A stretch of DNA of 64,000 bases from Rana temporaria (GCF_905171775.1 NC_053499.1:23727686-23791685); one strand, 5' to 3'. Shown: positions 10,872-22,660, counted from the first letter of the stretch. Program-made: numbers and translations. Notes: generated from the letters alone by a model not told the origin.

Positions 10872-12510
10872 GTGAGTGATCATTTACCTTCTAGTTCATT
10901 TAAGTCAATTAAATTTAGTATATTAAATGCTTTTTTTTTTTCATTTGCACATGTGAATGCGTTCAGGCTGATGCCATTAATCTTATGAATGTATGCTTGT
11001 AAATGTCTTAAAATCTCATTCTTGTTTTTTACATATGTACATTAGGGCCACCATTAGAATAATTGGGTCCAATACAACCTACTTGAGAGGGCCCCTGTTT
11101 GAATGGACGTGGTGGGGCTATCTCTGGAGCCATTGCCATTAGCCCCAGCCATTTAGTAGGGCTTCTGCTCTGGGAGGGAGTGCGTTAGGGCAGCCCAATT
11201 TTTTTATTCACCCATATAGGGGTGCTGCGCTGCTTCAGCTATAAGGTAGACATGGCTCTAATTAGCTAAAGTTGACCCCCCCCCCCCCCCCCCCCCCCCC
11301 CCCCGCAGCATCACCTATACTGGCACAGGCGGTGTTTTCTGGAGGTGTAAAGGAGCCATCCCTCCTCAGCTGCTGAAAAACTCTTTACGGCAAGTGGTTT
11401 TACATAGAATGCACCAAAAGTACAACTGAAAGAGGTTGCAAAAGCCACACCGGGCCCATCCCCCCCGCTAACCCAATAGGGCTCGAGCCCAAAAAAAGAG
11501 TACTGCCTGTTTAACCAATGTATGATGTACATAAGTGCAGCTACAGTATATTTTTTTCTTACATAGGCATGGTCTGTGTCCTGCTTAGTAGTACTTCAGT
11601 GACTGCATTTTACTGCTCCCCTCTTGGTGCACTTCTATGGGTCAGGTCTACTAGGGGTACAGGAACCAAATGATGGAGGTATGGGTCTGGCTCTCTAAAT
11701 AATTCAGGATTCTCTACATTATTAAACTTGAAATCCAAGTTGAAAAAATGTACTTAAAGTGTCAAAAGAGGTGTCAATAACTGGACCGTGATTCTATGTT
11801 TTAATTGTACTAAATAAAAATAAAAAAGCAGCAATAATCTCACTAGTTAATTGGCTTGTGTATTTGTGATTCGCAGTTTCTATATAAATAAATATGATCA
11901 AATCAATGTGATTTTCTTTCACTTGTCCAGTTCCTAGCTATTCATGTGTAAAGCAAAAACAAGCTATTGACCTCTTTTGAAGTCACACTGGCTTATAGAA
12001 CTTGTGATAATAATGGTTTCGACAGTCTGGTGAAAGGGTTTGGGGACGAATTGGGTGATCTACTTGGGGTCGTAAAAACGTAAAATTAAATGTAAACTCT
12101 AACTGAATGAGATTTGGTGTGCAAAAGCACAGTGTATCCTAAAGAATCAGTATTTATTTTTTTCTTATTTTGTTACATTTCATTGCTGCTGGTATCCTGC
12201 AGCCTATTGGAAGCTACTTCATATCTATTTGCATTCCAGCAATGGCTGCATGGGATTTCCCAGGATGGTGACATTAGTAGACCATGACTGTATAATGTGT
12301 GTTAAAATTACTACTTGTAGTCTCCATCGGAAACACGTGTGACAGGTGACAACATAGAAACACAATTGGCAGACAGGGACAGAGTGTTGTCACCCTATAA
12401 TAGAAAGCTCTTATATGAGGACTTTCATGGCAGGATCATAAGTTATTATTTTAATGAATGCAGCAGATTCTTAAAGAATGGAAACCACTTTTGATATCAC
12501 ATTAACATGT
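10872..12510. other. No gene seen; possible intron of the 10675 exon
   Basis: Contains poly-T (10931-10941), a possible old element with 'gggccaccatt' near 11045, and a long poly-C. If the exon at 10675 is real this is the start of its first intron. I found no second exon that I could support. Confidence 0.4.
11276..11304. repeat. Poly-C run, 29 bases
   Basis: An uninterrupted C homopolymer. Lengths of such runs are often uncertain in assemblies. Confidence 0.97.
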
Positions 12511-12512
12511 TA

Positions 12513-12692
12513 GGCCCGTACACACGACCGGATTATCCGATGGAAACGGTCCGCCGGACCGTTTCCATCGGATATGTGCGCTGGCGGATTTTGGTCTGAT
12601 GGTTGTACACACCATCAGACCAAAATCCCCGCGGAAAACATCCGCGGTGACGTGTCGCGACGTGGCCGCGCCATCGCCGCGACAATGACGCG
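12513..12692. mobile_element. Family H MITE, left part with stacked hairpins
   Basis: Starts GGCCCGTACACACGACC directly after a TTA. It then shows successive hairpins: 12538-12568 ('gatggaaacggtcc' with 'ggaccgtttccatc'), 12588-12627 ('attttggtctgatgg' with 'ccatcagaccaaaat'), 'ccgcgg...ccgcgg' and a GC-rich 'cgcgac...gtcgcgg' set. The right part of the element is missing. It is the counterpart of the complete copy at 49638-50139. Confidence 0.8.
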
Positions 12693-12694
12693 GC

Positions 12695-12845
12695 AAGGTG
12701 CGTGACCCTGGAAGGTAAATAGAGGGTAAATTGTGCCTGTGTAAATTGTGCCTGTGTGTTATACGCAGGGGGCATTGGAAAGTTTTTTTCCTGAAACTTC
12801 CCTCTTAAAGTTAGGGTGCGTGTTATACGCCAATAAATACGGTAA
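12695..12845. repeat. Repeat fragment ending 'ttatacgccaataaatacgg'
   Basis: A short duplicated 'taaattgtgcctgtgt' motif is followed by 'gttatacg' and a terminal 'gtgttatacgccaataaata'. I recognise this ending as a common dispersed vertebrate repeat terminus, but no matching left end is visible. Confidence 0.5.
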
Positions 12846-13920
12846 ATCCTGTATAATAATAATCAAATAAGGAACAGCAAGTAAAAAATGTTCTTTCTGG
12901 ACCAATATTAGATCTGTGGGAGACTAGATATAAACAAACTACAAACAGACTACAAACAGACTACCCAGTGCCAGATTAAACTCTGTGGAGGTCCATAGGC
13001 AGTCGAAACCTTGGTGCTCCCCTCACAGGTTTCTGGAGGTTTCTCATGCCCGTGCTCTTGTAGGATAACATTGAAGTAGTGTGCATGTTGCCCATCAGAT
13101 AGAGATGACCATTACTACTGTACTGCCCATCATACAGACGTTGGTGTGACCAACATTTTTTACAAACAAACAGCTGAAGATGAGCTTTTAAGAAATGAAC
13201 TGTAATGTGATCCTGATATCTATGGCTTATCTACTATTTTCTCCATAGAGTCTTTAATGTAAAGTTTTAATTTCTTTGAGTTGATTAATTTTCTTCTATC
13301 TTTTATAAACAACTTAGGAAAGCTTCATTGTAATTTTTTTTCAAGATCAAATCAAATATTATTTTTATCTGTTGTCACAGGGGCCCTTAAGTGGCGAGGA
13401 GCTCATAGGCTGATGCCTACTCTACCTATTTGGTAATTAAGCATTGAGACCTCTGATCCATCACATTTGTATATGCATTCCCAACCTCCATAAATGTGTC
13501 CTCTTATACTGGTTATTGGTTATTGGGAAACTTAAGCCCTACACTGGTGGTCAGTAAATAGGTGACCCCTTATACTTTATGTCAGTGGAAAAATGACCTT
13601 CTTACATTGGTGGCGATTGTAGGTGGGGGATAAAACTGCCACAGCTCAAGAAACTCCTAGTAATCTCTGGAGAAACCCTGGTAGAGCATGTGTCCAGAAA
13701 TTTAATTTGCATAGGGATCGCACTGGAGAAAGATTTATTAATAGACATCTTACCTGTACACATTCTGACGGCACCCAGGGGTATTCATAAAGGGTCTCAT
13801 AGATGCTTACACCCAATTCATGTACCTGTCTTTGCTCACTCCTTCCTTGGAGCATATCTACCTTCCCCCCTGGCCATTGTGCCTGGGACACATGTCATGG
13901 CTGAAGAGTTTTGTACTAGA
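12846..13920. other. No gene seen
   Basis: Non-repetitive by eye, with small duplications such as 'cagactacaaacagactac' near 12945-12965. No supported coding frame. Confidence 0.45.
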
Positions 13921-14086
13921 GGTGGGCAGAGCCTGATGGTTCTAGTTCTTCTTTAGGTCCACTTTACTTTGATTGACAGCTAATGGCAATGGGCGGATAC
14001 ATAGCTGCCATTTAGCGTTTGATTTTGCTCACTGCTGAGCGCTGTGAACCAAAAGTAAAACAGTTCTTTATCAGGCTCTGCCCACC
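13921..14086. repeat. Inverted repeat, probable small MITE
   Basis: 'ggtgggcagagcctgatgg' at 13921 is mirrored by 'atcaggctctgcccacc' ending at 14086. The arms are about 18 bases with looser pairing beyond. The interior encodes nothing recognisable. Confidence 0.55.
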
Positions 14087-15499
14087 CAGTGACCAGTCAT
14101 TTCCCAAATACAGACATGGCCCCATTTGGGTAATGAGATTACCAGTATTCCAGCCTGCCCCTTTGTTTACATTTAGCTTTTGGCTGGAGAATTTCCCAAT
14201 CGACAGCTAAATGGGGCCAGGGATAGAGCCTTATGCAGGAGCCTCTGTATGACAGCTCAGAGCTGGTCTTTAGGTGGCTCTTCACCCTCAAATAAATGAT
14301 CCCTTCTCTCCACCTCTCCTTTGGTCCTCTGCATGAAAAGCGCTTTTTTTTTTTTTTTACTTTTATCTTTTTTTAGTAAATTGTCTGGCCCTGCACCATG
14401 CTTGCTAGCCATTCACCTAGACAAATGACATGCACTGTCCTCCCTTTGCCTCCTGGGATATGCATGCCACATATCCAAGGAGGCAAAGCCTTTCACTCAG
14501 TAAAGGAGGAGGTGGCGTGGTGGGCCAAATGGTGCATCATCAGAAAGGCAAACCAGCTGAATCCTGTAATAGCCAGCAGCCTTTCGATGACATCACACCA
14601 AAACATGGCATTGCCAAAAGAGAAGAGGGTCTCAGCTGGACTCCGCTGGGTGGGGGAGTATCTGAAATGTGCAGAACTCACCACCACGTTAGTAGGGCTG
14701 ACGGCTGATGTCACAGGGCTGGTCCAGGTTCTGGAAATATCCTGGACATATGGTCAGGATCCACCCAGATTCCTGGACCAGCAAACGGTCCAGCCTCTTA
14801 GAAAGCCACTGAGAGCCCAAGCCAGTCGCTCCCACCCCCCCACAGCCCAGCAATCCATTCAGCGTGGGGGGGGGGGATTGGGGGGCAGAGCAGAAACCCG
14901 GTGACTGTCAGTGTTTGATCAGTCAGTTCTCAGCCTTAGAGCCGACGGGGGCCAGATGCAGCATCCACCTAGGTAAGTAGGATTCCAAAAAAAAAAACTC
15001 AACATTTCTTTTACAGTGATGGTAGTAAGATCTACCTGAATCTGCCACATGTCAGTAATTATTGCCTGAATTAGGCACAGGTAGTTCCTATGGAAACTGC
15101 TGCCAGAAGAGTGTCGTTATAGCTTTATTGAATTCCCTTGATGGTATCTTGTACAGTCCTAAAATGACAAAAATATTTTTAAACAATAATTGGAATTGAA
15201 TCTGAGACAAATAAACATTGTGGGCAAATATTTTTTTTTTTTCTGATCTGTAACCATGCGGTTTTCAAACACCAGCACCTTTCAAAATGTCATACATATT
15301 TTATTAGCCATATGTTCCTGTATCCTCCTGTGTCCTCACAGCAGATTCGAAAGCTGTAAAACCATTCCTATCTTTGGTCTAATGAAATACTGTAAGGGTG
15401 TTGTTCACACATGCAACCAGGGGATGGAAAAACCATCATCCGTTAAACCACGGGTTTACTGCCCCCATTCTGACTGCCACCAGGGGGAACAATCTGCAG
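14087..15499. other. No gene seen
   Basis: Contains a T run (14345-14358), a G run (14867-14876) and a few short inverted motifs around 14440-14490 ('cctttgcctcctgggatatg' against 'catatccaaggaggcaaag'). The 168-residue frame at 14398-14904 lacks any recognisable domain and its composition is not convincing, so I do not call it. Confidence 0.45.
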
Positions 15500-15835
15500 A
15501 TTTTCTGATCGTTAGAATGTTGCTTTCGGCAGCCAATTCCGAATTTTCAGACGAAAAAACTGAATGTGCAGGCTCTAAAATTTTTGCCTCATGTGAACAC
15601 AACGTTCGATTTTAGTTTAATTAGGACAGTTTTCGTCGGAAAAGAATCGCAAGAGCTTTTTGTAAGATTACGCATGCTCAGAAACGAAAGAATACATACT
15701 AAAGTCTAAAGTTGAATTCTGTCGTACGAGAATTTTCGTATGTTGAGTACCCTCTTCACTTTCGATATGAGACTAGAATGCTACAAAAAAACAGATGAAA
15801 ATTTGTCCAATAATCTGATCGTGTGTACCCGGCTT
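15500..15835. mobile_element. Family H-like MITE, right part
   Basis: Ends 'ctgatcgtgtgtacccggc', the typical family H right end, and contains internal 'gattttag', 'gtcgtacgagaattttcgta' and 'cgcatgctcagaaacg' motifs. The left end is not clear: similarity seems to begin near 15500. Confidence 0.6.
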
Positions 15836-15839
15836 CCGT

Positions 15840-16326
15840 AGGGTTAAATATTGAGTTGGCCCACCCAACTTCAACTCTTCTGGGAAGGATGTCCACAAGG
15901 TTTAGGAGTGTGTATATGGGAGTGTTTGACCATTCTTTCAGAAGAGCATTTGTGAGGTCAGGCACTAATGTTGGGTTGGAATGCCCGGCTCGCAGTCTCT
16001 AATTCATCCCAAAGGTGTTCTATCAGGTTTATGTCATGACTCTGTGCAGGTCAGTCAAGTTCCTTAACCCCAAACTCACTCATCCATGTCTTTATGGACC
16101 TTGCTTTGTGCACTGGTGAGCAGTACAGGATCCCTAAGCTGTTCCCACAGAATGTCTCGGTATGCTGACGCCTTAAGAGTTCCCCTCACTGGAACTAAGG
16201 GGCCAAACCCAACCCCTGAAAAACAACCCTGCACCATAATCCCCCCTCCACCAAATGATTTGGACCAGTGCACAAAGCAAGGTCCATAAATACATGGAAG
16301 AGTGAGTTTAGGGTGAAGGAACCTGC
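15840..16326 (-). pseudogene. Tc1/mariner-type transposase relic, 3' (C-terminal) portion
   Basis: Read on the minus strand this encodes pieces of a Tc1-like DDE transposase. Around 16252-16145 there is 'GGGGIMVQGCFSGVGFGPLV' followed by 'VRGTLKASAYRDIL'. Further 3', 15965-15857 gives 'DLTNALLKEWSNTPIYTLLN' and 'LPRRVEV', the C-terminal tail of the family. A live enzyme is about 340 residues; here the N-terminal DNA-binding half is missing and frames are broken. It catalysed cut-and-paste transposition at TA targets in the ancestral element. The relic is rearranged: part of it is duplicated in inverted orientation. Confidence 0.8.
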
Positions 16327-16327
16327 T
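16056..16327. repeat. Inverted duplication inside the Tc1 relic
   Basis: 16056-16117 and 16267-16327 are reverse complements with few differences. Both carry 'ggaccttgctttgtgcactg' or its complement and the adjacent 'catggatgagtgagttt'-like block. The two copies flank the 'GGGGIMVQGCF' coding part, giving a fold-back of about 60-base arms with a loop of about 150 bases. Confidence 0.85.
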
Positions 16328-16561
16328 CTCCATCCTAGGCTCAGCGATGCCAGCTTCTGTGTTGTTCTCCCTTTGACTAGGTGGCAACACTAGACTTGAC
16401 AGTGGCGTTCCTTGATACCAGATGTCAGAAACGTGGCCTTTCTGCGTCCCCAACACATCAGCAGCCTGCCGCACAATGTGTCCTCAACATTGGCCTCCCA
16501 TTGGCTGCCACAAGCCTAAGAACAGTCCTTCCATTTTTCTTCCTCCTCTGCAGGGCTCTGG
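16328..16561. other. No gene seen
   Basis: Short stretch between the Tc1 relic and the motif cluster. Nothing supported. Confidence 0.4.
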
Positions 16562-16684
16562 TAATGCTGGGATCTGTAGTTCAAGAACAAAACTGCAGCA
16601 CAATCTCAGTCTCTCTGGGAAGTACATCTCCCACAAGTCCTTTCTCTTCCCAGAAGGCTTTGTCCTCTCCCAGGATGCATGGCA
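16562..16684. promoter_or_regulatory. Cluster of ZNF143/STAF-like motifs (tentative)
   Basis: The reverse complement of 16562-16582 reads 'gaactacagatcccagcatt', close to the ACTACANNTCCCAGCATGC motif bound by ZNF143. 16665-16684 reads 'ctctcccaggatgcatggca', close to the CCCA-ATGC-YYGC form. 16627-16637 has a weaker 'tctcccaca'. In vertebrates such clusters mark promoters, but no transcript start or exon is visible here. Confidence 0.3.
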
Positions 16685-16804
16685 TTACATTACATCGTCC
16701 TCTGCTGTCCCTTGTGGTGGGTGAGCTTTCCTCCAGCTCTTTTTATGGCTGCACTGTGCACTTTTCCAGCAGCCTGCACACAGTCCTGGAAATGGTCAGT
16801 GTTT

Positions 16805-16805
<1 letters not shown>

Positions 16806-16842
<37 letters not shown>
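16806..16842. repeat. (TC)n microsatellite
   Basis: About 18 TC dinucleotides without interruption. Confidence 0.97.
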
Positions 16843-16844
<2 letters not shown>

Positions 16845-18533
16845 CTCCTCTCCTCGCTGGGAGGCAAGAAGAGAGAGAATAGATGCAGCATAAGTGACAC
16901 TGTCAGTGACAGCCTGGTCTGTGCAGCTGTAGATCATAGTGTGCCCCGGACTGGGGCTGCACTTTTCTTAAAAATGTATCCCCCCCCCCCAGGTCCTCCT
17001 AGCTAACCTGTAAAAACAAAAAAAGATGTGTACTCACCTATTTTTAATCTACTCCAGTCCCATGACATGATCCCGCAGATCTCGCTTCACTGTGTCAGTG
17101 AGTGGCTGCGGCAGAGGAGAGGAGGTAGTGCCAATAACCGCTGGGCCATTGTAGCCTATGGGTGGCATCACGCCACCTGGAACTCACAGCTGTGGTCAAG
17201 CGCTCTCTAATACAGTGCTGCAAGATAATGTGGCCAGACCGGGCAAAGTGAAAATAGGTAAGTACGGTACTCTTTTTATACAGATTGGGCAGAATAGGTA
17301 GGAGGAAGGGGGGAGGGACCATTTTTTGTTTTTATAATTTATATTCTTTTTTCGTTTTCTTCATTGTATAAAAAACAGATTACATTAATATAAAACCTTG
17401 ATATTATCTTTTCTTATCAAACATAATCTTTTCAATTTCATACATTTATTTAATTTCTTCTCTCCCCCCTCGTCCCCTCCCCCCCTCTTCTTCTTCTGTA
17501 GTATTTTTATTTATTTATTTTCATCAGAATACACCTCAAGGACATTACATCTTTTGCCATGCGAACACACTATAGAGTATGTAAATGTGCATTAAAAAAA
17601 AAAAAGAAAAAAACTCAATAACCCGGAGCCTACAGTATAAACAAGCTGGCCCTATGGTATTGGTCTATAAGTACTCTAACTCCAATTCATCACAAACATA
17701 TTCTTCATTAATTAACCATCCCCCAATGCTACTTCAAAAATGTGGTCAGGAATAATTGGTTAATACCTATGGTTTATAATTCCTATTTAGTTTGTGGCAT
17801 TGAATGCTCGATTTACTAATTTTATCACTACGTTTATTTGTGGCCACCATTACGTTGGAGAAAAAGAGAGAAGAGGAAAAAAAAACACCCCCCCTCAGTG
17901 CCGGGGTCTTCCTAACCGCTAGGTTACACGAAAAAAATATCTAACAGCGTATATCAGGCCTAGGGAGGGACCATTTTTAATAAAAGTTATAATTAGGCTT
18001 TTCTTCCAATAATAATTCCAATAATGGGAATATGGTACAGCAAATATTTAAATATGTGAACACTATAAAAAAAAACAAAAAAAAACGCCAGAGGATAAGT
18101 TACAATAATAACTGAGTACAATAATAGCTGAGAATGGTAAGAACAAGGAGGATGAAGATGTAATGGAAAAATTATAGGATTAAAGAATCATTGATAATGA
18201 AATCAGTATTCCCATGAGACTAAGCCCTTAATGAATAAAGCAAGCTAGATAGACAAATAGGTCTTTATGCCTTGTCAATATTCTGTTACTAAGGTAGCTA
18301 ACTTATATACTGCTTAGAAATAGCTTACTATCAATGCAGACAGCCTATGCTCTATTGAATGTAGCACTACCCCCAAAGGAGACGCTTATTAATTTGGGTT
18401 CTCTGTAAAAACACAAGTGTAGATACTTTCAATTTGGCTGTGAATTAGAATCAGGAAATAGACACAAGTCTGTTTAGTGGTAAATTAACATATTGGTAAG
18501 GATTAGGAGTAAATTATTGTTTTAACATTTTAC
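16843..18533. other. No gene seen
   Basis: Includes a C run at 16981-16990, a possible MITE ending in 'aataggtaagtacggtact' near 17250-17275, A-rich runs and simple pyrimidine tracts at 17461-17495. The AT-rich part from 17700 to 18530 shows no landmarks and no supported frame. Confidence 0.45.
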
Positions 18534-19478
18534 AGATCACCTCCCATTAAGCCAATCATACATGGTTCATCATTTTTGAAAAACGATGAACAAAGCGCGT
18601 TGACGTACAACACGTACGACGGCACTCTAAAGGGCTGCTTTTAGCTGATTCTTTGTTAGTAAAAGATGATTCGATTACAGCGTGATGAATGTGCTTACTC
18701 CATTATGAACGGTAGTTTTACTTGAACGAGCGCTCCCGTCTCATAACTTGCTTCTGGGCATGCGCGGGTATAAAACGTCGTTTTTGCCCACACACGATTA
18801 TTTTTTACAGCCCGAAAAACGCAATTTTTTAAAACGACGTTAAAAAATGCAGCATGTTCGATTTTTTTTTTTTTAGTTTTTCAGAAGCCGAAAAACGATG
18901 TGAAGCCCACACACCATCATTTTAAATGACGTTTTTAAAAACGCCTTTTTTTTTTTCATGCCGAAAAACGATCGTGTGTACGCGGCATTACAGGCGTAAT
19001 ATTCACCATTATCCGGACCCATCCTCACCTACTGGTGAACTTCAAGGACAAGCAGAACATCAATTGAAAAGATTACCTGATGAGCATTTGCTCATAACAC
19101 AGGAGTAATATCCACCATTATATGGTGAGTGTAGGTACAGAAGGATGGGAACACGGCATAAGAATAAGGAACTGGCACAAGGACTGCACAATATATGAAA
19201 AGATCACACTTTTTGACAGATTTGGGGATTTTTTCAGGCTTCATACAATTTTTGGCATTTAAGATTTATTTGCATAGATCTGATTTTTGGAAATAGTGTT
19301 GATGGGAAGACAGCACTGGGTACACATGTTATAAATGAATGCAACGTTTTCTTGTGGAAAATAAATAAATGAACACAGTCTACTTTAAAGCAGACCTTGC
19401 CATGCAAGTTTCCCTCAAAGTAACTGCCCAGGCAGTCTCCTTTTAGAGATCACCTCCCATTAAGCCAATCATGGTTCA
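18534..19478. repeat. Segment bounded by a 25-30-base direct repeat
   Basis: 'gatcacctcccattaagcca' followed by 'atcat' occurs at 18536-18560 and again at 19447-19471, with similar 'ggttca' sequence after it. The interval holds a family H-like element and about 450 bases of other DNA. A smaller direct repeat, 'gtaatat.caccattat', occurs at 18994 and 19105. Confidence 0.75.
18560..18988. mobile_element. Family H-like MITE, diverged
   Basis: Ends 'gatcgtgtgtacgcggca' before a TTA. Rich in 'gaaaaacgat' and 'aaaacgacgt' motifs in both orientations, which pair with each other ('catcatttttgaaaaacgat' region, 18806-18850, 18885-18975). The left end is weak. Confidence 0.65.
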
Positions 19479-20924
19479 AAATTCAGCCTGTTTAGCTTGA
19501 AGCTGATCTATAAACCCTTTTTCCAGGCACACCAATGTTAACGAATGTCCTATTGCAACTTGGGGGGGGGGGGGGGGGGCCAGATCAGTTGGCATGCTAA
19601 AGGCTGCCCATTTCTGGTTGTAATTCTCAATTTTATTCACCAACATACCAACATATTTCATGTTTTTTGCCCATGGAAAGCCAGCTTGGCACTGAAAGGG
19701 TGAGCTTACTCTCTCTGCATGGATAGATATACACAATGCTGATAACGCTACAGAGTACACACACGTCTGTCAACAGACTTAAACTCAAAGGGGTAACAGA
19801 CACAATGAAAGATTGGTTTGGTGTGCCAGGCTCATGCCGTGTTAATCATCTGTAAGTGTGCTTAACATCTTTCTTTTGAGCCCGCTGAGAATGGCACAGC
19901 TCAATGCTGCTCTGAGATCTGTTCTTTGAAGGAAGGCGGGGAGGCAATTATAACACAAGAGTGCGATCAGTTATTGCATATAAGTGACATGGCTCTTTAT
20001 TCTCTTGTATGTAGTCATTATACAGTATACCTGAGAACTAAAAGCATTAAGACGCTGCTTCAAAATAAACAGATTCCCAACATTCACATCTCATACAGAA
20101 CTAATGCAAGTTCTGCTCATGCGGTTCATACAATGGGGTGGTTGGTTGTCTCTCATTAAGACTGCTAGAAGCTCAACCAGCAGGTATGACAAGGTATAAA
20201 AGGTAAAAAAGGAACAGACTCTGGAATTATGGAAAGGAGATCTTGCTGTTGCAATACCCACGTGGTAAAAAGAAACTGTGGACTTACAGTAGCCTGCCAG
20301 CTTACAACTTTCACTATAAAGTATACTACATTTGGTTGGACTGATTCTTTAAAGACGAATTCCAGGTAGGGATATTTTATACATAGTTACATTAGTCCAG
20401 CTTGGACCAATGCATTTACCATACCTGGCCAATGACCCTGGAAGCTGGAAATTACTGAAGTAGATGCTGGTACTTCAGCTATCTCCACTTTCTTCTGGGT
20501 TCTGTTCTGAGGGGCTGCCCTGCTGAATTTTGAATACAGGAAGTCAGCAACTTGGCACAGGTGCCATTTAGAAAGCGTTCTCTGATTGGACGAGGGGTGG
20601 TGAAGTGGCACCACAAATGCTTTGCATTCTCTGAATAATATCCATGCCTGGAAGTAGACCGCCTGTGCTCAGAAGACAGTAGGGAAGCCACTTGGTGCAG
20701 GACCTAGAAGCAAGTGGAGATCGTTAGAGTAGGGATAACTACTTCAATTATATGAATCTTCCAGGACCCTCGACCAGGTATGGTATATGCCTAGACCATT
20801 GTAACCAGATATAAAATATCCATGCCCATAATTCACTTTTAAATATACCCTGTCACCTATTTACATAGTTTGATAGATCCCTTATGCTTGGGCCCTCTAA
20901 CCACAGAGACAGCAAGACTTACAA
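19479..20924. other. No gene seen
   Basis: Contains a G run at 19562-19579 and otherwise unremarkable DNA. Short frames at 20387-20691 have no family resemblance I can name. Confidence 0.45.
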
Positions 20925-21950
20925 ATGGAAAGACAGAGGACTGGGACAGAAAGGATATGCAGGCAAAAGCAACCATGGACTTAATAGTGAAAGATGACTT
21001 ATCCATATAAGAACTGAGAAAAGTTATGTGGACTTCATTACAAAAGCTGCACGAGCGTTCAAGTCTAAACAGCAAACTGAAAGTTGTACAAGATGAGACT
21101 ACAAGAAGACCAGCAAATGTGTGACCACATGAATGCTATGCTAGAGATCATAAAGCAGCTATGTGCCATTGTTGAGGACATCAAAGATTACCATATTGTT
21201 GCCCTCCTTTGCAGCCTTCCAGAGACATATACTGCTCTTATTAAACGCTTTAGAAACCGGACCCGAGCAGCAGCTGACACTGGAATATGTCAAAGAGAAA
21301 TTTAATAGATGAATATAACAGAAGGAAAGAAAATATGCACCATTAGGACAAAGCTCTTAAGATGTACAAAGACATAAAAAGCACAACAAAAAAAGCAGAG
21401 CCTATTTTCACTGTAAGAAGACCGGTCATGTAAAAAAGGACTGTTCTATCGGGAAAGCCGAGCAGCGAAAGCTAAAGCTAACCACAAAAGAAAGAGTCAA
21501 AGCAGCCACAAAGAAAACTGAAGACACATCGTGGAGTGGCACCTTTAAATTAACACAAAGCGACAAGCCACTTGGCTGGTGCATAGACTCAGTTGCAACA
21601 AGCCACATGACTAGTGATGAGACCTTCTTCACAAACATTGATTACAGTGCAAAAGACAAAGTTTTCCTAGCAAATGGGAAAAGTATCACTTTCGAAGGTA
21701 AAGGCCAGGGCTTTCTGAACTGCATTACACCACAAGGCAAGCAAAGTATCCTTGTAAATAAAGTGCAGTATGTTCCAGAACTAAAAGGCAGCCTTCTATC
21801 AGTGAAAAGTCTTGCAAACAACTGTCTCACAGTTAAGTTCCAGGGTGATGAATGCACAATCCACAATAATAGGCAACTCCTCGCAAAAGGAAAACTGGAT
21901 GACCACCTATACAGATTCATCACCACAGACCAGCAAGCCAATATAGTCTC
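20925..21950 (+). pseudogene. Ty1/copia-like Gag-protease relic, interrupted
   Basis: Translation across frames gives Gag landmarks in the right order. First comes 'ATMDLIVKDDLSI', stop, then 'LQKLHERSSLNSKL' (20971-21078); then 'DHMNAMLEIIKQLCAIVEDI' and 'VALLCSLPETYTALI' (21122-21243); then 'LTLEYVKEKF' (21271-21300). A zinc knuckle 'YFHCKKTGHVKKDC' (21399-21440) has Tyr where the first Cys should be. The protease motif 'WCIDSVATSHMTSDETFF' starts at 21577, with Val replacing Gly of the usual D-S-G. At least two frameshifts and several stops show it is dead. The rest of pol is absent because another element was inserted at 21951 and nothing copia-like follows it. Ancestral role: capsid and protease of an LTR retrotransposon. 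Confidence 0.85.
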
Positions 21951-22085
21951 TAATGGTCGACCGATATGGGTTTTTCTCTGGCCGATGCCGATATTTAGAA
22001 ATCGGGCCGGCCGATGGCCGATATATGATGCCAATTTTTGCGGCCGATATTTTAGGCCGATTTTTGCGGCAGATTTTTTATTTTT

Positions 22086-22535
22086 TTTTGGCAGGTGGCA
22101 CTGGCTCGTGGCACTGATTGGCACCGGAAGATGGCACTGATTGGCAGGTGGCACGTATTGGCACTGGCAGGTTGCACTGGATGGCACTGAAAGATGGTAC
22201 TAGCAGATGGCACTGGCAGGTGGCACTAATTGACATTGGCAGGTGGCACTAGTTAGCATTGGCAGGTGGCACTAGTTAGCATTGGCAGGCGGCACTGATT
22301 GGCAGATGGCACTGGTTGGCAATGGCAGATGGCACTGATTGGCACTGACTGGCAGGTGGCACTGGTTGGCATTGGCAGGTGGCACTGATGGCTTTAGTTG
22401 GCACTGGCAGGTGGCACTGGATGGAAGGTGGCACTAATTGGCACTGGATGGTGGCACTGGTATTGGCACTGGCAGGTGGCATTGGCAGATGGTACTGGAT
22501 GGCAGGTGGCACTAATTGGCACTGGCACAAAAATA
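22086..22535. repeat. Minisatellite of 'ggcaggtggcactgattggc' units
   Basis: Imperfect tandem units built from 'ggcaggtggcact' and 'ggcactgattggcac', alternating irregularly. Frames on either strand here (for example 22276-22749 minus) are translations of this array. Confidence 0.93.
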
Positions 22536-22539
22536 ATGA

Positions 22540-22660
22540 TGTCACCCCCCTCAGTACAGACCCCCTCTCCCTCCAATATAGACACCCCCCCCCTCGGTAC
22601 AGACACCCCCCCTGCCCCCCGTAGTACAGACACCCCCCCTCCTCCCTCAGTACAGACACC
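22540..22660. repeat. C-rich repeat 'agtacagacaccccccctc'
   Basis: Five or six imperfect copies of a C-run plus 'gtacagac' unit, inside the same element. Confidence 0.9.

Noticed and set aside
14398..14904. 168-residue plus-strand frame
   Set aside because: No domain or family resemblance, no consistent splice context, and overlapping frames on both strands in GC-balanced DNA. It ends in a G run.
16381..16893. 170-residue plus-strand frame with Ser/Leu repeat
   Set aside because: It runs through the (TC)n microsatellite and starts near the Tc1 relic. No homology recognised.
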